From: Cryptomeria japonica
Taxonomy: Eukaryota; Streptophyta; Pinopsida; Cupressales; Cupressaceae
Assembly: GCF_030272615.1 (NCBI RefSeq)
Contig: NC_081406.1
Span: 399,234,939 to 399,298,938 of the forward strand
Direction: 5' to 3'
Length of the DNA stretch: 64,000 nt
Each line of letters begins with the position of its first letter. Within the stretch, counting starts at the first letter, position 1. The position numbers were made by a program, and so were the translations under genes. This document shows, in pieces, positions 1 through 11,175 of the stretch. The notes below the pieces were generated by a model that was not told the DNA's origin, made no database searches, and saw nothing but the letters and a program-made list of their open reading frames with translations.

Positions 1-1
1 A

Positions 2-2413
2 ACAACCTTCAAAACAAATGAAGGGTTGTATGAGTGGAAGGTTATTCCATTTGGTTTGTCTAATGTCGAAAGTACAATCATGAGACTCATGAATGAAGTT
101 TTGAATGAATTCACAAGGAAGTTTGTAATAGTGTATTTGGATGACATCCTAGTATTCAGTAGGACAAAGGAAGAACACTTGAGGCATCTAGACATGGTTT
201 TGAAAAATTTGAGTGAAGAGGAATTGATGATCAATATGAAAAAGTGTTTGTTATTGTAGGAAGAACTCATCTACCTTGGATTTGTGATCTCCAAAGGTCA
301 CTTGAAGATGGATCAGGATAAGGTAAATGCAATTCTTTCTTGGTGTACTCTTAAGACTATTTGTGAAGTTAGAAGTTTCCATGGATTAGCTGCATTTTAT
401 AGAAAGTTCATAAGAGGTTTAGGTCAGATATGTGCTCCAATGTTGGAAACCAAAAAAGGTGGTCAAAAGTGCAGGTTCTCTTGGACAAAGGAGGCGGATG
501 AGGCATTTGAAACTCTCAAGAAAAAGGTAGATCAACAACTGGTACTTGCCTTACTTGATTTTAACAAATTGTTTTAGATAGAATGTGATGCTAGTCATGT
601 GGCCATAGGAGCAGTCATAAGCCAAGAAGGCAGACTTATAACATTCTTTAGTGAAAAGATCAATGAGGCAAAGAGAAAATATTCTTCTTATGACCTAGAA
701 ATGTATGCACTAGTTCAAGCTTTGAAAAACTGGAGGCACTATCTGCTACCAAAGGAATTTGTGGTCTATACTGACAACCAAGCCTTGAGTTTCATTAATA
801 GCCAAGAAAAGTTAAGCCATAGGCATATGAAGTGGGTAGAATCCCTACAAGCCTATACCTTTTCCATAAAACACAAGAAAAGAGTAGCCAACAAAGTGGT
901 TGATGCACTAAGTAGGAGAGTGCTAACCATATCTGAAATCCAATTAGAAAGCATTGGGATTGATGCAATGAAAGATATGTATGTTGTAGATGAGGACTTT
1001 AAGAAGATCTAAAGGGCATGTACTGAATTTGGTAAAAGGTATCATGTGGATTTTTCTGATTTTCTGATCCAAGATGGAATTCTTTTCAAAGGTGGGCAAT
1101 TGTGCATACCAAAGTGCTCAATCAGGACTAATATCATCAAGGAAAAGCATAGTGGGGCTATGGAAGGTCATTTTGGCTTGGACAAGACACTTGAATTGGT
1201 AAGAAGGAACTACTTTTGGCCCAAATTGCAGGATGATGTAAGAAAATTTGTAGATGCATGCACCATTTGCTAAAATGAAAAAGGAAGAAGTACCAATGCT
1301 GGTCTCTATCAACCCTTACCCATTCCCTCAAGACCTTGGGAAAGTGTGTCAATGGACTTTGTAATGGGTTTACCTAGGACCCAAAAGGGGTTTGACAGTG
1401 TATTTGTGATAGTGGATAGGTTTAGAAAAATGGCACATTTCTTGCCATGTAAGTCCACTAGTGATGCATCCTATATAGCAGATTTGTTTTTCAGAGAAGT
1501 AACAAGCATTCATGGACTTCCATTGAACATAGTGTCTGATAGGGATGTCAAATTTGTTGGCCATTTTTGGAGAACTCTATGGAGGAAACTTGGCACCAAT
1601 TTGTCTTTCTCATCGGCCTATCATCCATAAACGGATGGGCAGACATAAGTAGTAAACCAATCATTAGGGAATTTGTTGAGATGTCTTACAAGGTAGCATG
1701 GTAAAATGTAGGATTCAATCTTACCTCAAGCTAAGTTTGCCTACAATGACACAATAAATAGAAGCACAAGGAAGTCACCATTTCATATTGTGTATGGGTT
1801 ACATCTAAGAGGGGTATTGGATTTGATAAAACTACCCCATACGGATCCCATAAGTGTAGATTGTTAGAGGTTTGTTGAGGCCATAAAGGAAGTTCATGAG
1901 CAGGTCAAAATAAAACTTCAAAGGTCATCAGACAAGTACAAGGAACATGCAGATCAAAAAAGGAGAGAAGTGCAATTTCAAATTGGAGATTTGTTTTGGG
2001 AAAATTTGAAGAAGGAAAGGTTGCCCAAGGGAAAACACACTAAGCTCATGCAGAGGAAATTAGGACCATGTCAAATCTTGAAGAAGTTTAGCACCAATGC
2101 TTATGAAATTCAATTACGATCAGACCTTGGCATATCTCCTATTTTTAATGTTTGTGATTTAACTCCTTTTAAAGGTGATTCTAATGCAGGTAACTCACAG
2201 CAGGTCCTAGAAGATGTAGCAGATATAGACATTCCCAAACATAAGCCACCTAAGCTTGAGAAAGTGTTGGACACCAGGATTGTAAAGAAGACCAAGAGAA
2301 ATGAGTACAAGCAATACTTGGTCAAATGGAAAGGAAACCCAAACTTTGAAGCCATTTGGTTGGATGAAGATCCAATCAAGAAGCATGGCACTACATTACA
2401 TGACCTCATCTAA
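2..2413 (+). pseudogene. Ty3/gypsy pol remnant: RT, RNase H, integrase, chromodomain
   Basis: One forward frame holds the whole stretch without a frameshift. It shows the RT catalytic motif YLDDILVF near 140-160, RNase H with the start IECDAS and DNQAL (about 580-800), the integrase zinc-binding H-H-C-C segment (about 1150-1275), the integrase core beginning SMDFVMGLP (1346 on), and a chromodomain with YLVKWKG (about 2240-2413). In-frame stops fall at 257, 575, 1010, 1271, 1628 and 1646, with further ones between 1690 and 1870. The stop at 1646 sits where the catalytic glutamate of the integrase DDE triad is expected (after TDGQT). Chromodomains of this class are known to steer integration towards particular chromatin; whether this one did so is not shown here. 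Confidence 0.85.
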
Positions 2414-2972
2414 AGTGGTCTTGAGATTCATTCACCCCGAGAGTGTGGTGCAGGAGAAACTCTTGACTAAGATGATAAGAGAAATAAAGGCTAAAGGTCA
2501 CACATGGGAATGTGATCTCCCAATCAATGTAATAGGATGGTCTTATTTGTTTGATTTTTGTAATAAACCCCACCTTGTCACCCAATGACATGGATTTGGC
2601 AAATTGATGAGCCACCATGGGACTATGGTCCTAGGGGTATTTGGTTGAGTATTTTATATGTGCTTATCTATTGGAGATATCTTAGGAAGGTTTAGGACAA
2701 GTTGAAACAGCTCTGGGTAGGTGGATTTAACATATGTCAAAAGTTGCTCAACATGACAACTTTTGTTGACAACTTTTAATGACAACTTTTGGTTGCAAAT
2801 ATCAACTTCTTTCCAATGGTCACCTTGGTTCAAAAGGTGGTTGATAACCATCGAGGAAGGTATTAAATTTCATTCCCAATCATCATTGAGGAGAGAGGAT
2901 GACTTTGTAAATGTTTTTTCATCATTGAAGTAATACAATTCTGAGAATTTCTTGCAATTTTGTTATTCTACA
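2414..2972 (+). repeat. 3' untranslated tail and probable LTR of the gypsy element
   Basis: This is non-coding sequence after the chromodomain stop. A segment starting near 2600 and ending about 2972 (after TTGTTATTCTACA) has the feel of an LTR end, but the matching 5' LTR is outside the window, so neither boundary can be proven. No long purine tract marks the start clearly. Confidence 0.35.
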
Positions 2973-4149
2973 TGGTGTACGTACTGTTTGATCATTTTGG
3001 AATTAGGAAAATAGTAGGATGTGTTAGAGTGGCTAGTCACCTTTCAAATGCATCAAGCCTGAGGTCCTAATTCTCAAAGACAAGGGAGAAATCGGTAATT
3101 TTCTGGAAGTAGTCTAGACTTGACAGTTTTGCCTAGGGTTTTACAAATAAATGGCCTCATCTTGCTGATCCTTCATTGGTGGTTCATGAATTTCGATGGG
3201 ATGAAAGTATGGAAAATTTATTATAGTATTTTGAAGGTATTTTGCAGGTTAGGACTAGTTGGAGGTGATGGTTTGATGCATTAAGGTTGGCAGCTCCATG
3301 TGGCCACCGGTTATGAGTAAGCAAATAGGTCTCACATCAGGGGTTAGAGGTTTGATCATGACCTAAGAATTAGGAATTGGTGTATTTTCCATGTCCTAAG
3401 AATGTTCCTTGAGTTGGTTTGGTGAGTTAAGGTATGTGTCTACACACTCCTTTGTAAAATAGGCCTAATTGGGGCTATTAGGTCTCCTAACCAAGTTAGG
3501 GTTTGGGTCCTTTAGTTCCCAACCAATCAGAACCCTTGGGATATGTTTTGTAAATCTCAAAAGGGTACTTAAATCTGGAACTTATTTCCTGAGTCTTTTG
3601 GGGAAATAAGGAATTAAGTGTGGAAAAATGGTCTGGCTGGGCTACTAGGATTAGTAGGCCTTGTTGCAGCAGTTACCCAAACCGGTAGAGGGAACCTAAT
3701 TTTAATGATTGAAGGACGTCTCTCTGACCTAATGGAATTAAAATCAAACCTTGGATATCCATTGTTTTATTGGAGAAGGGACCAATCCATTGTTGGCCAT
3801 AGGGTCCTTAGGAGCCTCTAGAAGACCTTATGAGATGCTCAGTGAAAGAGACCTTGTGAGGAAGTCTTTTTGGAAGAAAGGGATGTGAGACTTGTCAAAC
3901 TGATATTCCTTAACCCCTTTGTAGTGTTGTGTGATTCCTAGGGTCCTTGGTGTGCTCTTGGATTAGGGGAACCTATCCTATACCTATACTGATATTCGTT
4001 AACCCCTTGTAGTGTCGGGTGATTACTAGGGTCCTTGGTGTGCTCTTGGATTAGTAGAACCTATCCTATACCTATACCAGAGCTCTGCATCAAACAGGTT
4101 ACCTTTTGTCTACTTTTTTGTTGCAATTAGTTCACCTTTTTCTCCCATA
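2973..4149. other. Unassigned non-coding stretch
   Basis: No coding similarity was recognised. It may be further LTR-derived sequence. The only clear structure is a tandem duplication at 3901-4077, listed separately. Confidence 0.4.
3901..4077 (+). repeat. Tandem direct duplication, two units of about 88 bp
   Basis: Two adjacent copies, 3901-3988 and 3990-4077, both start TGATATTC, share the core CTAGGGTCCTTGGTGTGCTC and end CTATCCTATACCTATAC. They differ at a handful of bases. Confidence 0.85.
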
Positions 4150-5461
4150 GATTTTGCACATTCCATTCTTGAATTCCAATGGGTAACCTCTGTCATTGAG
4201 CTAAGGTAAACTTAAAAGATTGTGCTTTAATCCTTCAACCCAGTAGACATCATCTGCACTACTCTTTCCATTAAGAGAAATGGTTCCCTTTCCTTTTACC
4301 ATGTAGGGTGAGTTATTTCCAAATCTCACAACTCCTCCATCAAATTCCTTTAAAGTAATAAATTTACTTCGGTCACCGGTCATGTGGTGTGAACAACCAC
4401 TATCTATGATCCAATCATCAAAACTATCCATGCAAGAAAATAATGCCTTTTGATCAGATGTCTCCTCTTTAATGGCTACAAAGACAATGTCTTCATTAGC
4501 ATCTCCCTTAGATTCCTCATCAGTAATACCACCATCAACTAGAATGAGACAATCTCTTTTGTGTTTTCCTTTGTACTTCTTGTACTTCTTACACTTATTC
4601 TCATTGTCACCATTAGGACAGTTAGCTACAATGTGTCCAATCTTGTTACATGAAAACATTTCAAAGGTAATTTACCTTTGTACTTACCAATACCTCTGGG
4701 CAACTTCTTGGCCAACAATACTTCAAACTCAATCAGACTGTCTTCATTATCAACTTCTCTAATAGATCTAGACTCAAAACTGTGACTAACATCTTTGCTT
4801 TTCCTCATAGGAGTGTTAGAAAATGAAGCTCTAAATGCAAATTCGGATTTCTGAGCACTACCATCATAACCATTTAATTCAAATGCAGTAATTTTACCAA
4901 TGATGGAGTCAAGAGTTACCTTAGCTTTATCAATAGACTTTAGCTCCTAAATGGCTGCAACTTAGATAGTGAAGACTGGTAGAAGGGTTCTCAACACCTT
5001 ACTAACCATTGTGGAATCCTCCACTTTACCACCAACACTCTTGATCTCACCAACTATCTCTTTGATCCTATGACCATACTGTTGAATATTCTCACCTTCA
5101 GCCATCTGCATGTCATCAAATTTACCTCTTAGATTCTCTTCTTTGGCAATCTTCACATGCTCATCACCATTATAGATTTCCTCAAGTTTCTTCCACACCT
5201 CATAAGCAGTCTCCAGACCATGGACATCAACATACTCTGAATCAAACAAAGAACTGATAATGGCCTCCAATGCTTGATTATTTTCTTGTTTCTCTTTCTT
5301 TTGATCATCAAACTTGTCCCACTAGGTGCAACATATTGAGTAACAACATGTTCCCGATATTGACTTCCTAGACTCTTGATATAGATTTTCATTCTATCAC
5401 TCCATATTTTGTATTTTTCCCTATTAAAATTTGGACCTTCTTTCTTCATCATGTTCTTCAA
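4150..5461 (-). pseudogene. Copia gag-protease remnant
   Basis: The probable start is the ATG at 5461, about 50 nt downstream of the primer site on this strand, and the N-terminus begins MKNMMKKEGPNF. A UBN2-type gag region follows (around 5270-4962), then the zinc knuckle, then the protease start with intact WIIDSGCSHHMTGD (about 4420-4380) and the Copia-typical LNGKSSADDVYWVEGLKHN. Two frameshifts are visible, one near 5300 and one at about 4655. The second splits the CCHC knuckle between KCF and SCNKIGHIVANC. The homology ends near 4150. It is non-functional, but its protease active site is better kept than those of D and E. Confidence 0.85.
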
Positions 5462-5508
5462 GATATTTACCTCAAGCTATTAGGCTTAGACACTAGAGGA
5501 CCTGAAAT

Positions 5509-5520
5509 GCTCTGATACCA
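5509..5520 (-). other. Primer-binding site, initiator-Met tRNA
   Basis: On the minus strand this reads TGGTATCAGAGC, the perfect complement of the 3' end of plant initiator methionine tRNA, two bases inside the LTR. Confidence 0.9.
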
Positions 5521-5522
5521 AT

Positions 5523-6903
5523 TGATGGTATGATGAATCAATAAGGATCCAGTCAACTACTAAGAGGGGGGTGAATCAGTAGATATAAAACTGACTAAAC
5601 TTTTCACCAAACTCAAAAACAACCTCTAAAGAAAAACTCAGAGCTGATTGGTTCAAATATTGAACTAACAAATTGCAATATCATTGTCAAGTATACCGAT
5701 TGACTGTCATATCATAATAACAGTAAAACAACTCTGAAATTCTTAAACCTTTTGACCAAAACATCCAAATACTTTATTGACACAAGTAAAAGCACATTTC
5801 AGATTACTGTCGGTCATCTTATCATATCTAAGTAGATTTAGAAGTTAAGAAAATTAACCATAGAAAACATAACCACAAAAACATTCACCACTTGACATAA
5901 TGATTTTGATGTGGAAACCCAAATGGGAAAAACCATGGTGGGGATGAATACCCACAAGTATTATGAACTCTTCTGAAGTTCACCATGTTAGGAGCCAAGC
6001 CTGTTAAAGCTTTACAATAAGTCCTTTTAAGAACAGATCTTGTTAGGGACCACCCGGTTAAGGGATTGACTATAATGCCCTATTAGAAGTAATACCCTAT
6101 TAGGAGTAACCTCGGTAGAAGATTTTAAATCCAAGCTAATGGATCACCTAGTTAGAGGATTTAGATAGCACTAAGCCTATTAGAGCTTACCCGGTTAAGG
6201 CATTTGAATTTTGTAATTGTTAGAGAACAACAGGGGCTTGCTGATCTGGTGAATAGCACTACTCTTCTTGATCATATCCTTTTTATGCTCCTATCTACCT
6301 TTACACATACTACAGATACATCTCTTGGTTTGGCAACCAATCACTCTTACATTTAACCAAAATTGCCAACACTACAACAAAATAACTCATCGACCTTATA
6401 AGAAAAACAATAGGTCGATAACACGTCACAAACCTAAGATCTCATAGAGATTACAAAAAAATCGGTTCAAGTATGACCGTTGGATTACATAGCAATCATT
6501 GCATGTGATTCAAGACAACCTCGACCACTCCTTGATCACTACTTCATTGATCCCTGTAACTCATCACGTGGTTTCTACTACATGCAATATACTCACTCAT
6601 TCCCAAGATAAAACCGTTATCTCCACACCAAAAACCATTTGAAACTCTTCACATACATCATGCATATGTGACATAATCACTCCCGCTCATCATTTGATCA
6701 TAAACTAATACAACCAATTCACCAAGCTGCATCGGTTAGGGTTTTAGGGTTTAGCACATCAATAGGTAGGGTTACCGGTTGATCTTACTGCTTCTTTAGT
6801 AATACCGATTTCCTTCACAAGCTCACCTACCGGTTGCAAACAACATCATTACAATATCATTACTGGTTATAATTGGCATCAATGACAACATAATAGTTCA
6901 TCA
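5523..6903 (-). repeat. 5' LTR of the 4.2-6.9 kb Copia element
   Basis: On the plus strand it runs from TGATGG to TTCATCA, about 1.38 kb. The inner boundary is fixed by the primer site; the outer one (6903) is chosen for the TGATG/CATCA terminal match and is less sure. It contains the G-run motif near its inner end (AAGAGGGGGGTGAATCAG, about 5562), the GGAAAAACCATGGTGGGGAT motif at about 5925, and several GGTTAAGGGATT-like repeats at 5990-6215. Confidence 0.7.
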
Positions 6904-8479
6904 ATGCAATCTTCATGCAAATTTGAACATGGTGATTGTTTTATATGGTTTCATTGATATTGCAAATGAGTGTATGATTGCATGAGAATTGTTGGGAAAT
7001 GTATTTAAACCATGTTATGGAATAATTTTACCTTGCAGTGCATATTTTGATGCTATGTGTAGACATGTAATTCTTTTTGTGTATAGATATGCATAATGTT
7101 TTGGACCTAATGATGTGTGAATTGAGTTGTGTTGGATATTAATCCATGTGACCATGGAATTACATGGCAGAACTAGGGCCAAACCTATGTGCAATAGTGA
7201 AGCCAAGGTTTGTCTATTTGGAGAGACAATACCTCAATTGTAATGTGGTTTATTTGGTATGAGTAAATGCTTGTATGTATATTCAATTGTCATTTGTTAA
7301 TTTATTCTTCCTAAAAGGACATGTTCAAGCATAAATTGTGATGTGTTGTATTTTTTGGTGTCACTTGACACTTGTGATGTGTTGTGAGTTGGCATATGAC
7401 ATTTCCTTGGGAGGGAAATTGTGAAACCCTATGCATTTTCAAATATCTTGTAGTGGTCCCAAAAGATAACTTGGCTAAAGAGCCTTTAGTTTGGTCAAAT
7501 CAAGTTTGACTTGTAGATAAACTTTAGGTGGGGTTTTGGGGGGTCAAACTAACTCTGGTGGTGGAGGTTAGGTCACTTTTTAGGGCCCACTTGATATAAC
7601 TATGGGTAAGGGACATTTTTAGCCTTGTAACCACTCACATGTGATTGCCAAGTCACTTCAAAAGTGTGTTTTCCAAATGGAAGAAAATTTATCTTTTTGA
7701 AGATTGACCCTTGGTAAAACAACCTTCCATTTCAGTAACTGATGCTCTTCCCCACCTTAAACTTACATTTTCAGTTTCCTCTTTTATAAACCATGTAAGA
7801 GGATTGGGAAGACAAACCTATGAGCTCTCACCATCCTTATCCAAGGAAGTTGGAAGGTGTGAGGAGAGTTCTACTTAGGAGGAGAAAATTTCTAAATTAG
7901 ATTTCATTACCCACTCTCCAATCTTGGAGATCAAGAGTTTTGTAGGATTTTAAAATTTAAAAAAGAAAAATTAGCTAAAGAAGGGAAGCTTGTAGCTGTT
8001 TGGATTTATTGATTTGGCTTGGGTTGGAAGCTCTCCATCTCCATAATCCATCTACAGGAGTTTAGGTTGGTGCATGTCACCCTTAAAATTTAAATATGTT
8101 TTCTTGTTGTCTTTGTTTTTAAATCTACATGTTTTAAAAGGTGTTTGTGTGTGATTTATGAGTCTTGATCTATTGTTATTTTGATGTGTTGTTGCACATT
8201 TTTGTATTCTTTTAATATGGCTATGTTATGGGAATTTAAGACCATGGTCACCCTTGGGAGGGTAGAGTAGTCTTGGGGTGAAGGGAGTTTGACAGTCTTA
8301 GGGTGTAGAGCTCTCTTCCGTGAAGAGAGGAAAACTTGGATCTGGGATCCTTGCTACATTTTGTTCTCTTATTTCTATAAATTTGGGGGCCATAAGTAGG
8401 GTTTGGCATGTTTTCCTTTTGGGGTCATAAGGGTTTTTTTTTGGGTCATGAGAAAACAAGAGACGAGAAATAAGAAAAG

Positions 8480-8484
<5 letters not shown>

Positions 8485-8524
<40 letters not shown>
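8485..8524 (+). repeat. (AG)20 microsatellite
   Basis: This is an uninterrupted AG dinucleotide run of 40 bases, preceded by a short A/G-rich lead. Confidence 0.95.
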
Positions 8525-8526
<2 letters not shown>

Positions 8527-9299
8527 TGTTGTTATAATGAAATTTAATGGTTAATGTTATGGAGGTATTTGTTTCTCAATATTTTGGTAGATCTTCCCTT
8601 TGATTTGGTCCACCTTCACCCCTATGTTTCAAGTCATATTTTTACTTTGTGTAAGCTTGGTAAAAGAGAGTTTATGTCTTACGTTTCTATGTGTGGAAAA
8701 TCTAAATTTTATGTGTGTGAGCATGGTTGTAACCTGTTTGGTACCTAGTTCTCCCAAGCTCGAGGGTGGCCTCTTGTAGGCCTAGGTTGGGAGGTGATTT
8801 TATTTGCAATTTAGGAAAAGAGATCTTACTACCAAACATTAGGTAATGATTACATCTCATTGTCTATTTCACATTTCAGCATATAGTTAATAATCTAAAC
8901 TAGAGAGCTACTATGTTCAACAAAACATTGGAGAACCAAATTTTAATAGGATTAAAGAGAGAAAACAATGGGAGCAAATTTAATTAAACTCCCTATTTAG
9001 TGTTGGGGTTGGAAAGGAGAAAGGATCTTCATGGAAGGGAGTCCTCCTCTCTTTCCCATTTCCTTTTTTGTAACCCCTTATTTTGTATACATTATATCCT
9101 CATTAAACAAACAAAGAATAATAAATAATGAATGAGAATCAAACCAACTCTTTGGAAAAATTGGAAATCTGATATCTAACCACCAAGGAACCTGTGGGTA
9201 AATAGATATTTATTCATAAACCGTTATATATATATATAATTTAACATAACACATATATAAGAAAAAAAAAATATTTAAAAGTTTATTTTTAGGGAAAGG

Positions 9300-9450
9300 G
9301 GCAGTGAGGGCAACCACAGTGGTGGGGCGACCCGCCACTATGAGCCGAGGGTGGCCATAGTGGTGGGGTGATCTGCCACTGCGAGAAGCAACCCACAGTG
9401 GTGGGGTGACCTGCCACTATGGGCCGTGACCCACCACTGTGGGCCATGAC
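9300..9450 (+). repeat. GC-rich array of imperfect inverted repeats
   Basis: Three units of about 30 bp (9317-9346, 9357-9385, 9395-9425) each contain AGTGGTGGGG, a short spacer and a near-complement ending GCCACT, so each can fold on itself. A fourth segment (9426-9445) carries the motif in reverse complement (CCCACCACTGTGGG). It stands out sharply from its AT-rich surroundings. Confidence 0.75.
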
Positions 9451-10596
9451 CTATAGGGAAGGCTCAACCTTCCCCCCCCTTCGCCGCTGCATCCACACCT
9501 CTATCGTCGAACGCCTTCCCTGTCAAACAATCTCGACGTAGAGAAATATTTTCATCCTTGCAAACAATCCAAAATGAAATGGATGCTCAAACATAGTTGG
9601 GGAAAATTCAAAAAGGGCCATTTCAAATACATCAACCCTAAAAGATTAATAAAATAATGAGGGGGTTTTTAGAAAATGAATATATAAAAAAAAAGCTTAG
9701 GGTTGTTTTTATGAGTTAACTTTTGAAATACATGTATGTGTATTTAAAATATCAAAGAAGGAATAAGTATAATAGTACATCTACATATATTTAATCAATA
9801 TAGTGTTTTTGATAGGGGTGTATTTTTATGCACCAGATTGGGGTATAAAATGGTTTTTGCATAAGTGTATTGGGTTTGCAAAAGGGAGTGTTATTGGTCA
9901 TTTTAATACAAATGAAAATATAGAAATAAGTTAGTTAGGAAATAAATGGGCTTTTAATCATGGGTTTTAAATTAGTCCTAAGCAGAAACAATAGTATTGA
10001 TTTAATATTATAATGACTTTTGGGTCATCAGATACAATTGTTCATTTAATTAATATTAATTTGTATTAATATAAATGTAGTCGGTTATAGATTTTTTTAA
10101 TATTAAACGATTAATAACCTTAGAGATAGCATATCAATGATTGATATATTTTAATTATTCCTTAGTGAAATTGAGTATATTTTATGAAAATTACATGTAG
10201 GTGTAAATAAAACTATTGTGAAATTATATTTAGGTGTGGAGAATAATTTCAAGTGCTTGGCCCTATTTAATAGGTGAATTAATTAATCAAATTAAAATAT
10301 TAACGTCTACTCTAGGGATAGTCTCTGCAATTAAATTCTAGGAGCCATTCCCTAATGAGGGTAATATTAGCGTAATGACTTAGGGGTTGAATATACCCCG
10401 TTTAGTTAAAATTCAATCTCATAGATTTGATTTAATAAATATGTTATCACTCGCATTATAAATCTCATTAAGATGAAACTTAAGTTATCAAATTAGTGAA
10501 CTTAGTGAGCAACCACATCTAGTCATTACGTAAATCACAAGTAAGCGTTTTAAAAACATTGTTGTTGTATTTTTGCTCAAAAGTTTGGGCATTACA

Positions 10597-11170
10597 CTTT
10601 GGTATGCATCACACATCCTAACAAACTTGAAATCATCATTAAATACATGAGGCCACTAATACCCTACTCTAAATATTTTATGAGCAGTAGTTTTGGCTGA
10701 GAAATTCCCTCCACAAACACCTTCATACATCTCTTCTAAGGCCCTTTTTTCTTATCCTTCATCAAGACATAGTAACAATACTCCATCCCTATTCTTCTAG
10801 TATAGATCCCCATTTATTAACACATACTTAGATTCTTGAAGCTTTAACATTCTTCTCTAGTTGTCATTCAATCCTTAAGGGCACTTCATGTGTTTTATAA
10901 AATAAGAAATATCAGTGTACCAAGACTTCCTTTCAATGCTACATATTTCATCCTCCCACTCAACATTATTGATTTGAGTAGCTTCAAGGTTTGATTCAAC
11001 CATTAATCTTGCTAATCCCTACTATCAGACAAGTTTAGTAATTTGGATATCTATATTGAACTCCTGAATCTAATTTATCCTCCTACACCTCCTTCCTATT
11101 ACTTTTGATTGCCTAAGGATATTTTTTACTAGTACATTTGGGACATATGAAACTTTTGTTGCTTCTACTA
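10597..11170 (-). pseudogene. Ty3/gypsy RNase H end and integrase N-terminal remnant
   Basis: Minus-strand translation shows the end of RNase H (ITKLV, GLARLMVESNLEA) followed by the integrase N-terminal segment with WYTDISYFIKHMKCP, SKYVLINGDLY, LLLCLDEG and GGNFSAKTTAHKI. Several in-frame stops break it. Where the zinc-binding histidines are expected there are Tyr and Asn, and the last cysteine is Tyr, so the HHCC site is destroyed. It is cut at 10597 by one insertion and at 11175 by the LTR of element G. It belongs to a different gypsy lineage from the one at 1-2413. Confidence 0.75.
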
Positions 11171-11175
11171 GGTAT

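Larger units (their letters stand above)
1..2972 (+). mobile_element. Ty3/gypsy chromovirus-type retrotransposon, 3' half
   Basis: The element enters the window already inside reverse transcriptase and runs through RNase H, integrase and a C-terminal chromodomain, then a non-coding tail that probably includes the 3' LTR. The domain order RT-RH-INT is diagnostic for Ty3/gypsy, and a chromodomain at the end of integrase places it with the chromoviruses. The 5' LTR, gag and protease lie outside the window. The element is dead, because the reading frame carries many stops. It is on the opposite strand to the Copia fragment that begins near 4150. Confidence 0.85.
4150..6903 (-). mobile_element. 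Ty1/Copia element, 5' part (LTR, PBS, gag, protease)
   Basis: Read on the minus strand, this is a 5' LTR (6903 down to 5523), a primer-binding site for initiator-Met tRNA, gag and the start of protease. The element then stops near 4150, before integrase. Integrase, RT, RNase H and the 3' LTR are missing. Its LTR resembles those of element E (51781-59307) in layout and in the repeated GGTTAAGGGATT-like motifs, so it belongs to a related subfamily. Confidence 0.8.
6904..10596. other. AT-rich non-coding stretch, probably LTR-derived
   Basis: No protein-coding similarity was found on either strand. At the right edge, GGGCATTACA (ending 10596) abuts a gypsy integrase remnant abruptly, as if an LTR-type insertion ended there. 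Its left end was not found. Contents listed separately are an (AG)n run at 8485-8524 and a GC-rich array at 9300-9450. Confidence 0.4.

Noticed and set aside
1118-2409. Minus-strand ORFs opposite the gypsy pol
   Set aside because: Reverse-strand shadows of the integrase and chromodomain frame.
1-2413. Integrated plant pararetrovirus
   Set aside because: RT and RNase H are followed by an integrase and a chromodomain, which pararetroviruses lack.
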